DNA of 64,000 bases from Bathynomus jamesi (lineage: Eukaryota > Arthropoda > Malacostraca > Isopoda > Cirolanidae), in the NCBI GenBank assembly GCA_023014485.1, contig JAJOZX010012099.1, forward strand, positions 47,566 through 111,565, in the 5' to 3' direction. Below the pieces are notes generated by a model. It had not been told where the DNA came from and made no database searches. It saw only the letters and a list, made by a program, of their open reading frames with translations. Positions 42,337 through 52,699 of this stretch are shown in pieces. The translations under genes and the position numbers were made by a program. Positions within the stretch are counted from its first letter, which is position 1; each line of letters opens with the position of its first letter.

Positions 42337-43371
42337 ATGACCAATAACAACCTAGGGTCATCCAATGATGGTACTCCAAATTCATCACCTATAACGGACT
42401 TCCTCACAATGTATCAGCCTACCACTCCACAATTCACCACTGAAGAGCCTGGAATCTTTGTGAGTCAACTGCGGGATTATTTCGAGATAAAAGGAGTTAC
42501 GGACCCACGAACCAAGTTTCTCATCACAAAGAACCTCCTGCCTACACAAGTATACAAAGTAGTGCGGGATGTAACTCTATTGCCTCCGTCTGACCAAGCT
42601 TTTGAGAGCCTCCTCAGCGAGTTAGTCAGGAGACTCGGCCAATCAGAAGAAGAGCGACTCAATGCTCTACTCAAGGACCAAGTTCTTGGGGATCAAACGC
42701 CAACAGCCTTCCTGAGACATCTGCAAGACCTGGCTGGACAGACCAATGAAGACGATAAAAACTCACCCTTAATGCGACGCCGCTTCCTCAATGGTCTCCC
42801 TACTGCCCTACGGCCAATGCTCCGTTGTATGCCAGATGATACAGACCTCCTCACAATGGCCAAAACAGCTGATAAGATGATGATTGAAATCCACCTTGGC
42901 CAAGTAGATAACCACACCCATCACCCCCAAATCTGTGCCACGCAGGACGACAATCTGAGTCCGGCTGCACAAGGTCTTAAAGTATCCAACGAAATTCTAC
43001 AAACACTTAAAGATGAATTTAAAGCTCTCCGAATAGAGCTAGCTAACAACAGGGAACGAGAGAGAAGTTCTTCAAGACGAGGACGACCCTCTGGTCCAAT
43101 TAGAGCCTCCCAATATGAACCTGGACAACGCCTCGTTCTCCTACAACCACAGCCACCGCAAACAGGTCAGTTGGTTGCTCCTAATCCAAATCTATTAGCC
43201 TTACCTCATCCTCAATCCTCAATCCCCACTACTCAGCCCCATTCTCAACCTATTTCCTTACCACAGTCTACTGTTCATACCCCTCCTTGCTGGTATCATG
43301 AAAAGTTTAAAGATCGTGCAACGCGCTGTCTCACACCTTGCCCATGGACTCCTAACCCTCCTTTAAACTAA
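42337..43371 (+). CDS. gag: Gypsy 2 gag
   Basis: A 344-residue open frame. The N-terminal capsid-like part has FVSQLRDYFEIKGVTDPRTK, the FLRHLQDLAGQ region and RRRFLNGLPTALRPML. It ends with a CxxHx8Cx3C motif (CWYHEKFKDRATRCLTPC), the CHCC-type zinc motif described for CsRn1-group Gypsy elements. The protein forms element particles. The frame is intact. Pol follows in another frame, consistent with frameshifting or with later decay. Confidence 0.85.
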   Translation: MTNNNLGSSNDGTPNSSPITDFLTMYQPTTPQFTTEEPGIFVSQLRDYFEIKGVTDPRTKFLITKNLLPTQVYKVVRDVTLLPPSDQAFESLLSELVRRLGQSEEERLNALLKDQVLGDQTPTAFLRHLQDLAGQTNEDDKNSPLMRRRFLNGLPTALRPMLRCMPDDTDLLTMAKTADKMMIEIHLGQVDNHTHHPQICATQDDNLSPAAQGLKVSNEILQTLKDEFKALRIELANNRERERSSSRRGRPSGPIRASQYEPGQRLVLLQPQPPQTGQLVAPNPNLLALPHPQSSIPTTQPHSQPISLPQSTVHTPPCWYHEKFKDRATRCLTPCPWTPNPPLN

Positions 43372-43379
43372 CCAGGCTG

Positions 43380-44160
43380 GTGTCACAGGCGTCTGACGCT
43401 ACAGCCTCTCAAGCCTCTCCTCCTATCCTTACTTCAACTAACCCTACCACTACCTCATTTAACACTGTCAAACCAACACCTACGTACGCAAGTAAAGTTA
43501 AAGAATCGCAACCTACTTATTCAACCACAGCTAATTTAATACCCCCAACTAATTCTCCAAATACAACACAAACTCCTTCCCACAGCAATACTAACCTTCT
43601 TCCACAAAAATTTAATGATTCACAAACTACTGCACCACCTGGTCCAACATTCACCTTGCATGATCCACTTTCAGGCTATGCATTCCTTATTGACACTGGA
43701 GCTCAATACAGTGTTATTCCTGCAACAGCCGCAGACCGTGCAAACGGACCTTCTCCTTTCATTTTACGTGCAGCTAATTCTTCATCTATTCACACTTATG
43801 GACATCGTTCTATTTCAGTTTCTCTTGGACTTAGACGTGTTTTCCGCTGGATATTTCTTGTCGCGGATGTATATACTCCAATGTTAGGCTCTGATTTTCT
43901 TTCTGCTAATGATTTATTAGTTGATGTTCGTAGAGCACAATTAATTGATAATGTCACATCTTTCAGTAATTGGTTCTCCTACCGTGCACCCCTCTTCATT
44001 ATTGGCAAGTTCTCTGCCACAGTGCTCACCTGCTATAGAGCAGCTCCTAAATGAATTTTCTTCCTTACTCAACCCTGTTCTAAGGATACCCCTATTAAAC
44101 ACACTGTTGTCCACCGTATTGATACGGTAGGCTCACCTGTTTTCACCCGCCCACGTCGCT
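43380..44160 (+). pseudogene. Gypsy 2 protease and linker
   Basis: The Ser/Thr/Pro-rich start is followed by the aspartic protease active site FLIDTGAQYSVIP and a VADVYTPMLGSDFLSAND block. A TGA at 44052-44054 and compensating shifts around 43990-44080 break the PR-RT linker. The alternate frame there reads [14 protein letters not shown], then the main frame resumes. Confidence 0.82.
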
Positions 44161-44183
44161 TAGCTCCAGATCGTCTTGCAATT

Positions 44184-46223
44184 GTGAGACGAGAGTTTGA
44201 ACACATGCTTGAACTCGGTATTATACGGCCTTCAAGTAGCCCGTATGCCTCTGCTTTACACATGGTCCCAAAACCTACACCTGGAGACTGGCGTCCATGT
44301 GGAGATTATCGTGCTTTGAATGACAACACGATTCCAGATCGCTATCCCCTTCCTCACTTACACGATTTTACTTCTGCTCTCCATGGCACCACAGTATTTT
44401 CACGCCTTGACTTGGTGCGAGCCTTTCATCAAATTCCTGTACACCCTGATGATGTACATAAAACTGCTATAACAACCCCTTTTGGGTTATTTGAAATGAC
44501 AAAAATGCCATACGGACTGCGTAATGCGGCCCAAACTTTTCAACGCTTCATTGATGAAGTGTTGAGAGGTCTCTCCTTCACTTTCACATATGTCGATGAC
44601 ATTCTCATCGCAAGTTCTTCTCCCTCAGAACATATTCAACATTTACGCTTAGTTTTTTCTCGGTTGGCAGAATATGGTGTATTGCTAAACCCTGAAAAAT
44701 GTGTCTTTGCTGTAGATGAACTCACCTTCTTAGGACACAAAGTTACTTCGAAGGGCATTTCTCCTCTCGAAAATAAAGTATCTGTCATAAGGTCTTTCCC
44801 ACAACCGCAAACTCAAAAGCAACTTCGCCGCTTTTTAGGGATGGTAAACTTCTACCATCGCTTCATTCCTCAGTGTGCAAACATTCTTGCACCCATAACC
44901 TCTCTTCTTCGCCAATCAAAAAGGGGCAGATCCACTGCAGTTCTGTGGAACCCCGAAGCTACCAACGCTTTTTCACAAGCAAAAGAGGCTATAGCACGAG
45001 CTACATGCCTTGTTCACCCTCAACCAGACGCTCCTCTGAACTTAGCCACTGATGCCTCTGACGTTGCCGTGTCAGGAGTGCTCCAGCAGCTTGTTTCAGG
45101 CGTTTGGGAACCTCTCGCATTCTTTTCACGCAAGCTCTCACCTTCACAAATGAGGTACAGCACTTTCGGTCGAGAGTTGCTGGCGATATACCTCTCCATC
45201 CGTCATTTCAGGTCATTCCTGGAAGGACGTGACTTTAGCATTTTTACGGATCATCGTCCGTTAATATTTGCTCTCCATTCTCAATCAGACTCTCATGCTC
45301 CTAATGAGCGAAGATACCTTGATTTTATTCTTCAATTTACTTCAGACATTCGACACATTTCAGGTTCTTTGAATGTTGTGCCGGATGCGCTGTCTCGCAT
45401 CTCAGCAATTTCTGACCCTGGACACTCTCACATCAACCTTTCAGAGATGGCTAAGGCTCAGTCCACGGATACAGACCTCCAAACTCTTATTAATTCACCC
45501 ACTTCATTGCAAGTCCGCTCTTTACCAGTTGAACCCAAGTCAGACTTACTAATTTTATGTGACGTCTCGACTGAGCATATTCGACCGTTGGTCCCACAAG
45601 GGCTGCGAAGAGCTGTTTTTGCTAAACTCCATTCCCTTTCTCACCCGGGAATTAAGGCCACCCAAAAATTAATTGCAGCTAGGTTTGTATGGCCAAGTAT
45701 GCACAAAGATATCCGCAATTGGACTCGATCTTGCCTTCAATGTCAGCGTGCCAAAGTTCACCGACACACAAAGTCAGAAATTGGTACCTTTCCTTTGCCA
45801 AAGGCTCGTTTTGAGGCCATACACCTAGACATAGTCGGCCCCCTCTATTCTTCTCGAGGTTATACCTATCTTCTCACTGTCATTGATAGGTTCACAAGAT
45901 GGCCAGAAGCTGTTCCTTTGACTTCTTGTACTGCTTCTGCAGTAGCTCACGCCTTTGTTTCATGTTGGGTTTCCCGTTTTGGAATACCTGCAACCATTTG
46001 CACAGACAGAGGTGCCCAGTTTGAATCGGCCTTATGGAAGGAACTCATGCTCCTTCTTGGGACTGAGCGCATCAGAACAACAAGCTATCACCCGCAATCC
46101 AATGGGGTGATAGAACGCTTCCATCGTCAACTTAAAAGTTCCTTGCGAGCCACTGATCCATCTACTACATGGGTGGACAGGCTACCTAATCCTACTCGGA
46201 ATTCGTACTGCTCTGAAGACTGA
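44184..46223 (+). pseudogene. pol: Gypsy 2 RT, RNase H and integrase
   Basis: The RT has [16 protein letters not shown] and [13 protein letters not shown] (catalytic YVDD near residue 136). RNase H has [18 protein letters not shown], the [11 protein letters not shown]lu and [10 protein letters not shown]. The integrase has an HHCC finger ([17 protein letters not shown]) and the DDE residues in [18 protein letters not shown] and GVIERFHR. All expected catalytic residues are present in one 679-codon frame. A frameshift near 46200 separates the integrase C-terminus (46224-46600). Confidence 0.88.
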
Positions 46224-47039
46224 TCTTGCATGCTCTGCAGCAGAATTAGTTTACGGTACCACACTCCGGTTACCCGGAGAATTTTTCACACCTACACCCA
46301 TTAACCCCGCATGTGATCCTGCTTCGTATGTTAAGACATTACGCTCTGTTATGAAGCAAATTCGTCCCACAGCACCTAGAACTTCCACTTCACAAACTAC
46401 CTTCGTTTCCCCTGATTTACAAACTTGCACACATGTTTTCTTGAGACATGATGCTCACCGCTACCCTCTTCACTGCCCCTATGATGGTCCCTTCCTTGTG
46501 CTAGACCGTAGACCCAAAACTTTCATCATTGACAAGGTGGGCAAGCGTGAAACCGTTTCTGTGGACCGCTTGAAACCAGCATACCTTGATTTTTCTCCAA
46601 CAAAAGATCCTATCCTCCCTCAATCTTCTGTACCTCCACCTCAAATACAGGTACAGCAACCTATCCTCCTCAATCTTCTGTACCTCCACCTCAAATACAG
46701 GTACAGCAACCTATCCCTCCTCAATCTTCTGTACCTTCATCTCATATACAGGTACAGCAATCTACCCTTCCTAAATCCTATGTACCACCACCTCATCCGA
46801 GGGTACAACAATCTATCATCCCTCTTCCAATTCTCCTTCATTATCGCAACCAACTGTCTTTGAACCAGCCAGTGGCTCCATCGCACAGGCACCAAGAATC
46901 CCCTTCCCCCAATGTCCCTACTGCACCTGTAGCACCATCCATGCCTTCAGAACCAGTGCTGCAGGATATTGCCATCCAAAAGCAAACAACGACTCGTTCT
47001 GGAAGAGTCATTCGTAAGCCAGTGCGTTTTGACATTTAA
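46224..47039 (+). pseudogene. Gypsy 2 integrase C-terminal region with coding repeats
   Basis: After the frameshift the integrase tail continues (SAAELVYGTTLRLPGEFF, then CPYDGPFLVLDRRPKTFIID and a GKRETVSVDRLKPAY chromodomain-like end). A tandem repeat of about 50 bp follows at 46606-46815, and the region ends with RSGRVIRKPVRFDI and a stop near 47038. Confidence 0.78.
46606..46815. repeat. ~50-bp coding minisatellite (about four units)
   Basis: Units contain ctcaatcttctgtacctcca followed by cctcaaatacaggtacagca, the last two units diverged. Two units are nearly identical, indicating a recent duplication. Confidence 0.88.
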
Positions 47040-47085
47040 GTGTTTTTTTTTACCCCTGACAACCATGTTTTTGGGGGGCAGTACT

Positions 47086-48376
47086 TGTAGTGCCTTGCAC
47101 CACAAGAGTATTCTTTATTAGTGAAAACTGCCACAAATTGGCATGAGTGAAATATTTAAATCTAAAATAAATAAATAAATAAATACAAGTTAAATATGTC
47201 CAGTGATCAAATTTAATTCTTAAGAATTCAGTGTGGTGTGACTAGACATGAATGGGCTTTTAAGGATTATTTTGGCTGGTTGGTAAAATTATTAAGTAAA
47301 AACAAACTTGTGTGCAACGACAACACAAAGGACGCCAACACATTATATTCGAAATCACCCCGCCAGCAAGCAAAGTTCCTTTGTGGTATGTTTGTGTTTA
47401 TATATTTATTCTTTACTATTTCATATCTGTATGCAATACCGCATACTGCAGATACTAACGCCTTATACCGTTTGCAATTAGTACTAAGATTCATACTACA
47501 AATAGTAATGTAAGATTCATATAATAAATTACTTAGGCTAAGTTAGGTCTAGGCTAAAGCCAAATTGTAACTAGCCTAACTGAGGCCTACCATAGTCTTT
47601 GTTTTAGATTAACCTCAGCTCAATATGTTGAAGAGGCAAAGGCCTGCCTATTAAATTTCTTAGTATATTTTACTTTATAAGCCTATTATGTTTCACGTTA
47701 TTTTCTTAGCAGATGGCCTACTAATCATTTGTAGCCTACATATTTCCTTTAGTCTTCCCATTCAACTTAACACAATCCCATAACCAGAATTAACTGTAAT
47801 TTATCATCCACAGGTTACTGGGGCCTATATAACCTATATGTATTTTAATTATTAATTATTGCCATTTTTATTATTCTTTTTCTCCAAAAATTACTTACAG
47901 TATTCTTGTCTGTCTCTTTGCAGACAAGGTTGTCATTGTGGCTATTATCTTTATTATTATCTTTGTTATTATTATCTTTGTTATTATTATCTTTGTTATT
48001 ATTCTTTATTATTTATTATTCTATTATATTATTTATATTATTATTAGTATTATTGCATATTCCTTATTATAATCAGTATTATTTGCAGACTGTTATATAT
48101 TAGCCAAACGGGCCATTATTTAATCTCACCATTATAAGTCCATCAAAGTTGTTACGGGTAAAAATCCCCTTTGCATATACTCATTAATTGTTGTCAATAA
48201 AATATAAAAATTCATATTGATTTAATAATCAGTCCTTCCCTTCATTTATTAAAATTAACTTTGCGCCGCAGTGCCGGATGCCAATCTAGTACTTGGGCGC
48301 TGGTGACCCTGGCATATAGTTAATTATCTACGTAAACTTGTAAAGGTCTAAATAAATAAAAACCGGACTCCTTACA
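47086..48376 (+). repeat. Gypsy 2 3' LTR, 1.29 kb
   Basis: Starts TGTAGTGCC after a purine tract, ends CTCCTTACA before the atca duplication. 47940-48010 holds a (ttattatctttg)n run. It is almost three times longer than the surviving 5' LTR. Confidence 0.8.
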
Positions 48377-48380
48377 ATCA

Positions 48381-50616
48381 CATCTACCGAAACAAAAAAA
48401 AAACGCATGGTAATCGATTTCTCTCAAACCGTCAACCGATTTACCATGCTAGATGCATATCCTCTTCCGCGAATCGATGATATAGCCAACAAAGTCTCGC
48501 AACACAAATACTACAGCGTAATTGATCTGTCAAGCGCATACTACCAGGTAGAAATCGATCCGTCTGAACGACCTCACAGCATTCGAGGCTGACGGAAATC
48601 TATACCAATTCAGAATGATCCCTATGGGAGTAACTAACGGAGCCGCGGCCTTCCAGCGCGTCATGAACGAATTCATATCCTCGAACAACTTATCATCAAC
48701 ATACGCCTACCTCGACGATCTCACCATCTGCGGAACCACTTGGGAAGAGCACGATGAGAACCTTCGACATTTCTGGGAAGCCGCTAAACGAGTAAATCTG
48801 AGTCTAAACAAGGAAAAATGCAAGCTTTCGATGACATCAGTGCACCTGCTCGGATATTCTATCTCTCATGGCGTATTGCGGCCCGATCCCGAACGCCTCC
48901 GGCCACTACAAGAACTTCAAACTCCTCGCAACAAGTCGTCTCTACAACGCGTAATCGGACTATTCGCATACTATGCTAAATGGATTCAGAACTATTCCCT
49001 CAAGATCAAACCTCTGCTCAACGTTTCATCATTCCCATTAACTCGCGAGGAAGTATCAACGATCCAAACACTCAAAGATGATATCTCGAAAGCTGTCGTC
49101 GGTTCAATCGATGAAGAACTGCCGTTCACCGTGGAGACGGACGCTTCCTCTTCAGCAATCGGAGCCACCCTCACCCAGAACGGCCGCCCGGTGGCGTTCT
49201 TTTCTCGCGCTCTGAATAACACAGAACGTCGCCATCACATCGTTGAAAAGGAGGCATACGCTGTAATTGAATCCATTCGCAAGTGGAAGCACTTCTTAGC
49301 TTATCGACACTTTACTGTCGTCACCGACCAGCGGAGCGTATCTTTCATGTTCGATGGAAAAGCTACTGGTCGTATTAAGAACGATAAGATACTCCGTTGG
49401 CGTGTAGAACTAGCCGGCTACTCATTCACAATAAAATACAGACCGGGCCCCGAGAACCGAGCCGCAGACGCATTGTCGCGATCCTTTTGCGCTGCTACTC
49501 CAAGAATATCCCTCGCCCAGCTGCATGTTAATCTGATACACCCAGGAGTCCGCCGAATGACTCATTTTGTGAGAGCTAGGAACCTACCATTCTCAGTGGA
49601 TGACATCAAACGAGTTACGTCGGAATGCCAAACATGCGCTAAATGTAAGTCACAGTACTATAAACCAGAAGTTAGTCACTTAACACGGGCCATGTCCCCG
49701 TTTGACCGACTTAACATCGACTTTAAAGGCCCGCTTCCGAGCGCAACTTCGCGACCTTACATCCTAACAGTAATCGACGAGTATTCACACTTTCCTTTTG
49801 CCTTCCCGTGCCGTGATACGAACACGTCAACCGTTATCGCCCGTCTCACCGAGTTATTTTCTACCTTCGGAACTCCCTCTTACATCCACACAGATCGAGG
49901 GACATCGTTTATGTCTTCGGAACTAAAACTGTTCCTAACTAAACATGGTATCGCGACTAGTCGCACAACGCCGTATCACCCCCAAGGAAACGGGCAATGC
50001 GAACGTTACAATGGAATCATCATAAACACCATCAAACTAGCCATAGAAGATCGCGGTTGCCGATGTCGCAATGGGAGTCCGTCCTACCAGACGCGCTGCA
50101 CTCGATTAGATCGCTGCTGTGTACGGCCACGAACGAAACTCCTCACGAGCGTCTATTCACGCACCCGCGGCGTACTTCTACCGGTTCTGCACTACCGACG
50201 TGGCTGTCTTCTCCGGAACCGTACTCCTTCGCCAATTCATTCGCCGATCCAAGAACGACCCCCTCGTCGAGGAAGTTGAGTTAATTGAGGCAAACCCCAA
50301 CTACGCATTTATACGGCATCCGAATGGGAGAGAAGATACCGTATCCATCAGGGACCTGGCACCGGCGGGACGTAGCAATACGGATGACACGAATCACTAT
50401 GAACCCCCCGTACCCAGTCCGCCAATCAATTCCACCCCGCTAACGGACGACTCAGAACCCGCTGAGATCCACCGACACACGGTCCCAACAGCTCCCGTCG
50501 AAGCGACTCCAGTCGAAGTCGAGAGAGGCCCACCTGTGTCAGTAACCTCCGAGACGAGTCCCCCTCTGAGAAGAAGCACTCGAATCAGATACCCAGCTCA
50601 ACGCCTAAACTTGTAG
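48381..50616 (+). pseudogene. pol: Gypsy 1 pol: RT, RNase H, integrase (3' part)
   Basis: It resumes RMVIDFSQTVNRFTMLDAYP and YYSVIDLSSAYYQVEI, with a shift near 48590, then RMIPMGVTNGAAAFQRVMNE and AYLDDLTICG (RT catalytic YLDD). RNase H has FTVETDASSSAIGATL and EKEAYAVIESI. The integrase has CQTCAKCK, LNIDFKGPLP, IHTDRGTSFMSSE and GQCERYNG. Shifts near 50060 and 50200 break the C-terminus, which continues to about 50616. With the inner insertion it cannot be expressed whole. Confidence 0.88.
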
Positions 50617-50733
50617 ACTCTTTTTTCTTCCAAAATATCTTGAACTTGTCGTTTTGTTTCTTACCATGCAATGTATCACGTATTATAAAAGAAGAGAGGA
50701 ATGTAATGGGTCTTTACTAATTATTGTTTTCTG

Positions 50734-50854
50734 TGTAACAAGTCTTTACTAATTATTGTTTTCTGTGTTTCAGATCTGTACTATGTTTTTGTTGAATAAA
50801 GCCTCAAATTGGCCTTTACTTTATCTCTAGCCCGCTAACAAACGCGGCACTACA
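50734..50854 (+). repeat. Gypsy 1 3' LTR with upstream 32-bp partial duplication
   Basis: 121 bp, matching the 5' LTR. Bases 50702-50733 repeat the first 32 bp of the LTR in tandem just upstream (tgtaatgggtctttactaat). Confidence 0.9.
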
Positions 50855-51110
50855 ACTAATAATGCCATTTTTTATTACGCCAGCCAAAATAATCATGCTA
50901 TAGATTGGGAATCAAGTAAGGTACTTTATAAATGTAATAATTATGTCAAAAGAAAAATAATAGAATCTGTATGTATAGAACAAGTAGATAATTTTAATTT
51001 GTGCGAAGGTACTTATAAGTTGGAACCTTTAATGAGATTTTTGGTCAAAAAACCCCTTACGGAGTCGGGTGAACGGGTTCTAACCTAAGTGTGAATTTCT
51101 TAAAGGTCTC
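50855..51110 (+). pseudogene. PLE copy 2 C-terminus (3' part)
   Basis: After the 5-bp duplication, coding resumes as NNAIFYYASQNNHAIDWESS and continues to a stop near 51090. This matches the minus-strand copy at 32480-32570, where there is no interruption. Confidence 0.8.
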
Positions 51111-51699
51111 TGGATTGTTTCCTTACTTGCTTTTGGCATTCGTTTTTTTTTTTTTTCGGTAAAATGTAAATGTAATAATGGAAGTAATAAATGTGGAAAT
51201 AAATATAAATGCAATAAATGTAATAATAAAGGTAATTAAAATAAATGTAATAGTGTAAAGGTAATAATAATAAATGTTAAAAAATGTAAATGCAATAATA
51301 AATGCAGTAATTATGTCAAAATAATAGAATCTGTATGTATAGAACAAGAAGGTAGTTTTAATTTGTGCGAATGTACTTACAAGCGGGACCTTTTAATAAA
51401 AATGCCCTTCTGGGGTCGGGGGTTGGGAACGGGATCTAGCCTCGGTGCGAATTTCTTAATGGTCCCTGGACTGTTTTCCCTCTTGTTTTTGGTTCATTCG
51501 TTTTTCTGTATCCACCCGAAGAGGATGCCAGTCGGCATCGAAACTGTTGTGGAAATAAACTCTGTCTATTAGAGTGGGTTTTTATTACCAAATCCAAAGT
51601 TTTCAAACAAAGGGTATTAGCAGCAGTAGGAAAAAACAAGTAGACAATAAAGAAACCATACTGAAACCATCAAATACAAAGGCCTCCCAAGTAAAAATG

Positions 51700-51917
51700 G
51701 GGAAGAAAATATATGTAAATACTATGTGAAAGGAATATGCAGATATAAGGGAGGAGAATGTATTTACGAACACCCTCTTGTATGCAACTACTACTACAAT
51801 AATGGTCACTGCAAATTTGGTGGAAAATGCAAATTCTACCATCCGGACATTTACAAGACCTACACGACATATGGAACTTGCCAGTACGGGAGAAAATGCT
51901 ACTCCCATCAAGTTTAA
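51700..51917 (+). pseudogene. LINE ORF1 C-terminal part with tandem CCCH zinc fingers
   Basis: The reading ICKYYVKGICRYKGGECIYE then H gives C-x7-C-x6-C-x3-H. CNYYYNNGHCKFGGKCKFYH gives C-x8-C-x5-C-x3-H. A third partial finger is GTCQYGRKCYSH. These are RNA-binding CCCH fingers of the tristetraprolin/muscleblind kind. The frame is interrupted just upstream (stop near 51655) and ends at a stop at 51917. In context this is the nucleic-acid-binding part of ORF1 ahead of the endonuclease ORF. Confidence 0.75.
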
Positions 51918-52208
51918 AGGACAAAGGACAAAGGACAAGTTTCAAATGACAACAGAAGGAATGTGAGAACAAAAAATGTACCCAAATAGCAAACAAAACA
52001 CAAATAGCACAAAAAATGTTTTCAACATCTCGGACACAATACGGCTGCTACGTCTTATACAGCACATGCAGCTGACACAGCTGGGAACCCTCGAGCCGGA
52101 CCGCTACATGGCAAGAAGCTACCAGAAGAGGTAGGTGGGAACGGATCCATCTCGAAGGACCACAAGGCTACAAAACACGCGATATCAAAGGACAACGAAC
52201 TTAAAATG

Positions 52209-52631
52209 CACAAGGGGCAATGCAAAACAAAGAACATAAACATTGTCCTGGCAAATATTCAAGGAATAAAACCGAACAATTCACTAAACAAAGTTTCGTA
52301 CCTGAAAGGTTTTATGGACGAAACAAGGGCGGACATCGCATGCCTCACAGGAAACTGCGATAACTGCGAACACTGTATCGATAAGAAAGAATTGTATATC
52401 GATGGATTCAACTTACTAAGAGCGGCTAGAACAGTGAGACGTAGAAGTGGCTGTGCTATTTATGTACATGAGAGGCATATGATAGAGACGGTAAAAAGTA
52501 AATCCAACAGTTTTGTGGAAACCCTTGCAGTGAAAATAGAGAAACTAAACGTGGTACTGATAGTCATCTTAGACCTCCAAACTCTCCAAATGAAAAATTT
52601 TCGGATGCCATTCATGATATCAGAACCCTAA
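52209..52631 (+). pseudogene. LINE ORF2 endonuclease fragment
   Basis: The APE-type endonuclease start NIVLANIQGIKPNNSLNKVS, then ADIACLTGN (usual Glu altered), SGCAIYVHERHM and VETLAVKIEKLNVVLI. It then decays; the GDF motif survives near 52670 in another frame (LCGDFSFP). Confidence 0.75.
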
Positions 52632-52699
52632 TAAAGTCCATAAATTCTCCATCCCCTAATATAATACTCTGCGGTGATTTTAGTTTCCCACTTATAAAA

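Larger units (their letters stand above)
41861..48376 (+). mobile_element. Ty3/Gypsy retrotransposon 2 (inner), CsRn1-like
   Basis: The target duplication atca lies at 41857-41860 and 48377-48380. Ends are TGTAGTGCC and CTCCTTACA. The 3' LTR (47086-48376) is preceded by a purine tract (ttggggggcag). The 5' LTR shares only its first ~458 bp, after which sequence runs almost directly into gag; about 840 bp of LTR plus the primer-binding region is missing. The gag Cys/His pattern points to the CsRn1 group. Removing the element restores collinear Gypsy 1 RT coding (VVI then KKRMVIDFSQ). Confidence 0.9.
40241..50854 (+). mobile_element. Ty3/Gypsy retrotransposon 1 (outer), 121-bp LTRs
   Basis: The target duplication actaa lies at 40236-40240 and 50855-50859. 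The LTRs 40241-40361 and 50734-50854 are each 121 bp, start TG, end CA, and include AATAAAGC. The interior codes for gag, protease and the RT start (40444-41860), is interrupted by Gypsy 2, then the rest of pol (48381-50616). The flanking PLE coding joins cleanly once this element is removed. Confidence 0.93.
39046..51587 (+). mobile_element. Penelope-like element, copy 2 (plus strand), 5'-truncated and split by LTR elements
   Basis: It begins mid-protein at the HPKPIRLIYH-like block (39046), continues to 40240, and resumes at 50855 after the Gypsy insertion, ending at ggtttttattacc (51587). The C-terminal/3' UTR repeats, two units here, mirror those of copy 1. The two copies thus form an inverted pair that could be mistaken for 20-kb terminal inverted repeats. 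Confidence 0.85.

Noticed and set aside
31533..51587. 20-kb DNA transposon (Maverick-like) with ~1-kb terminal inverted repeats
   Set aside because: The inverted ends are the 3' regions of two opposite Penelope copies. No Polinton/Maverick genes (polB, integrase, capsid, ATPase) lie inside.
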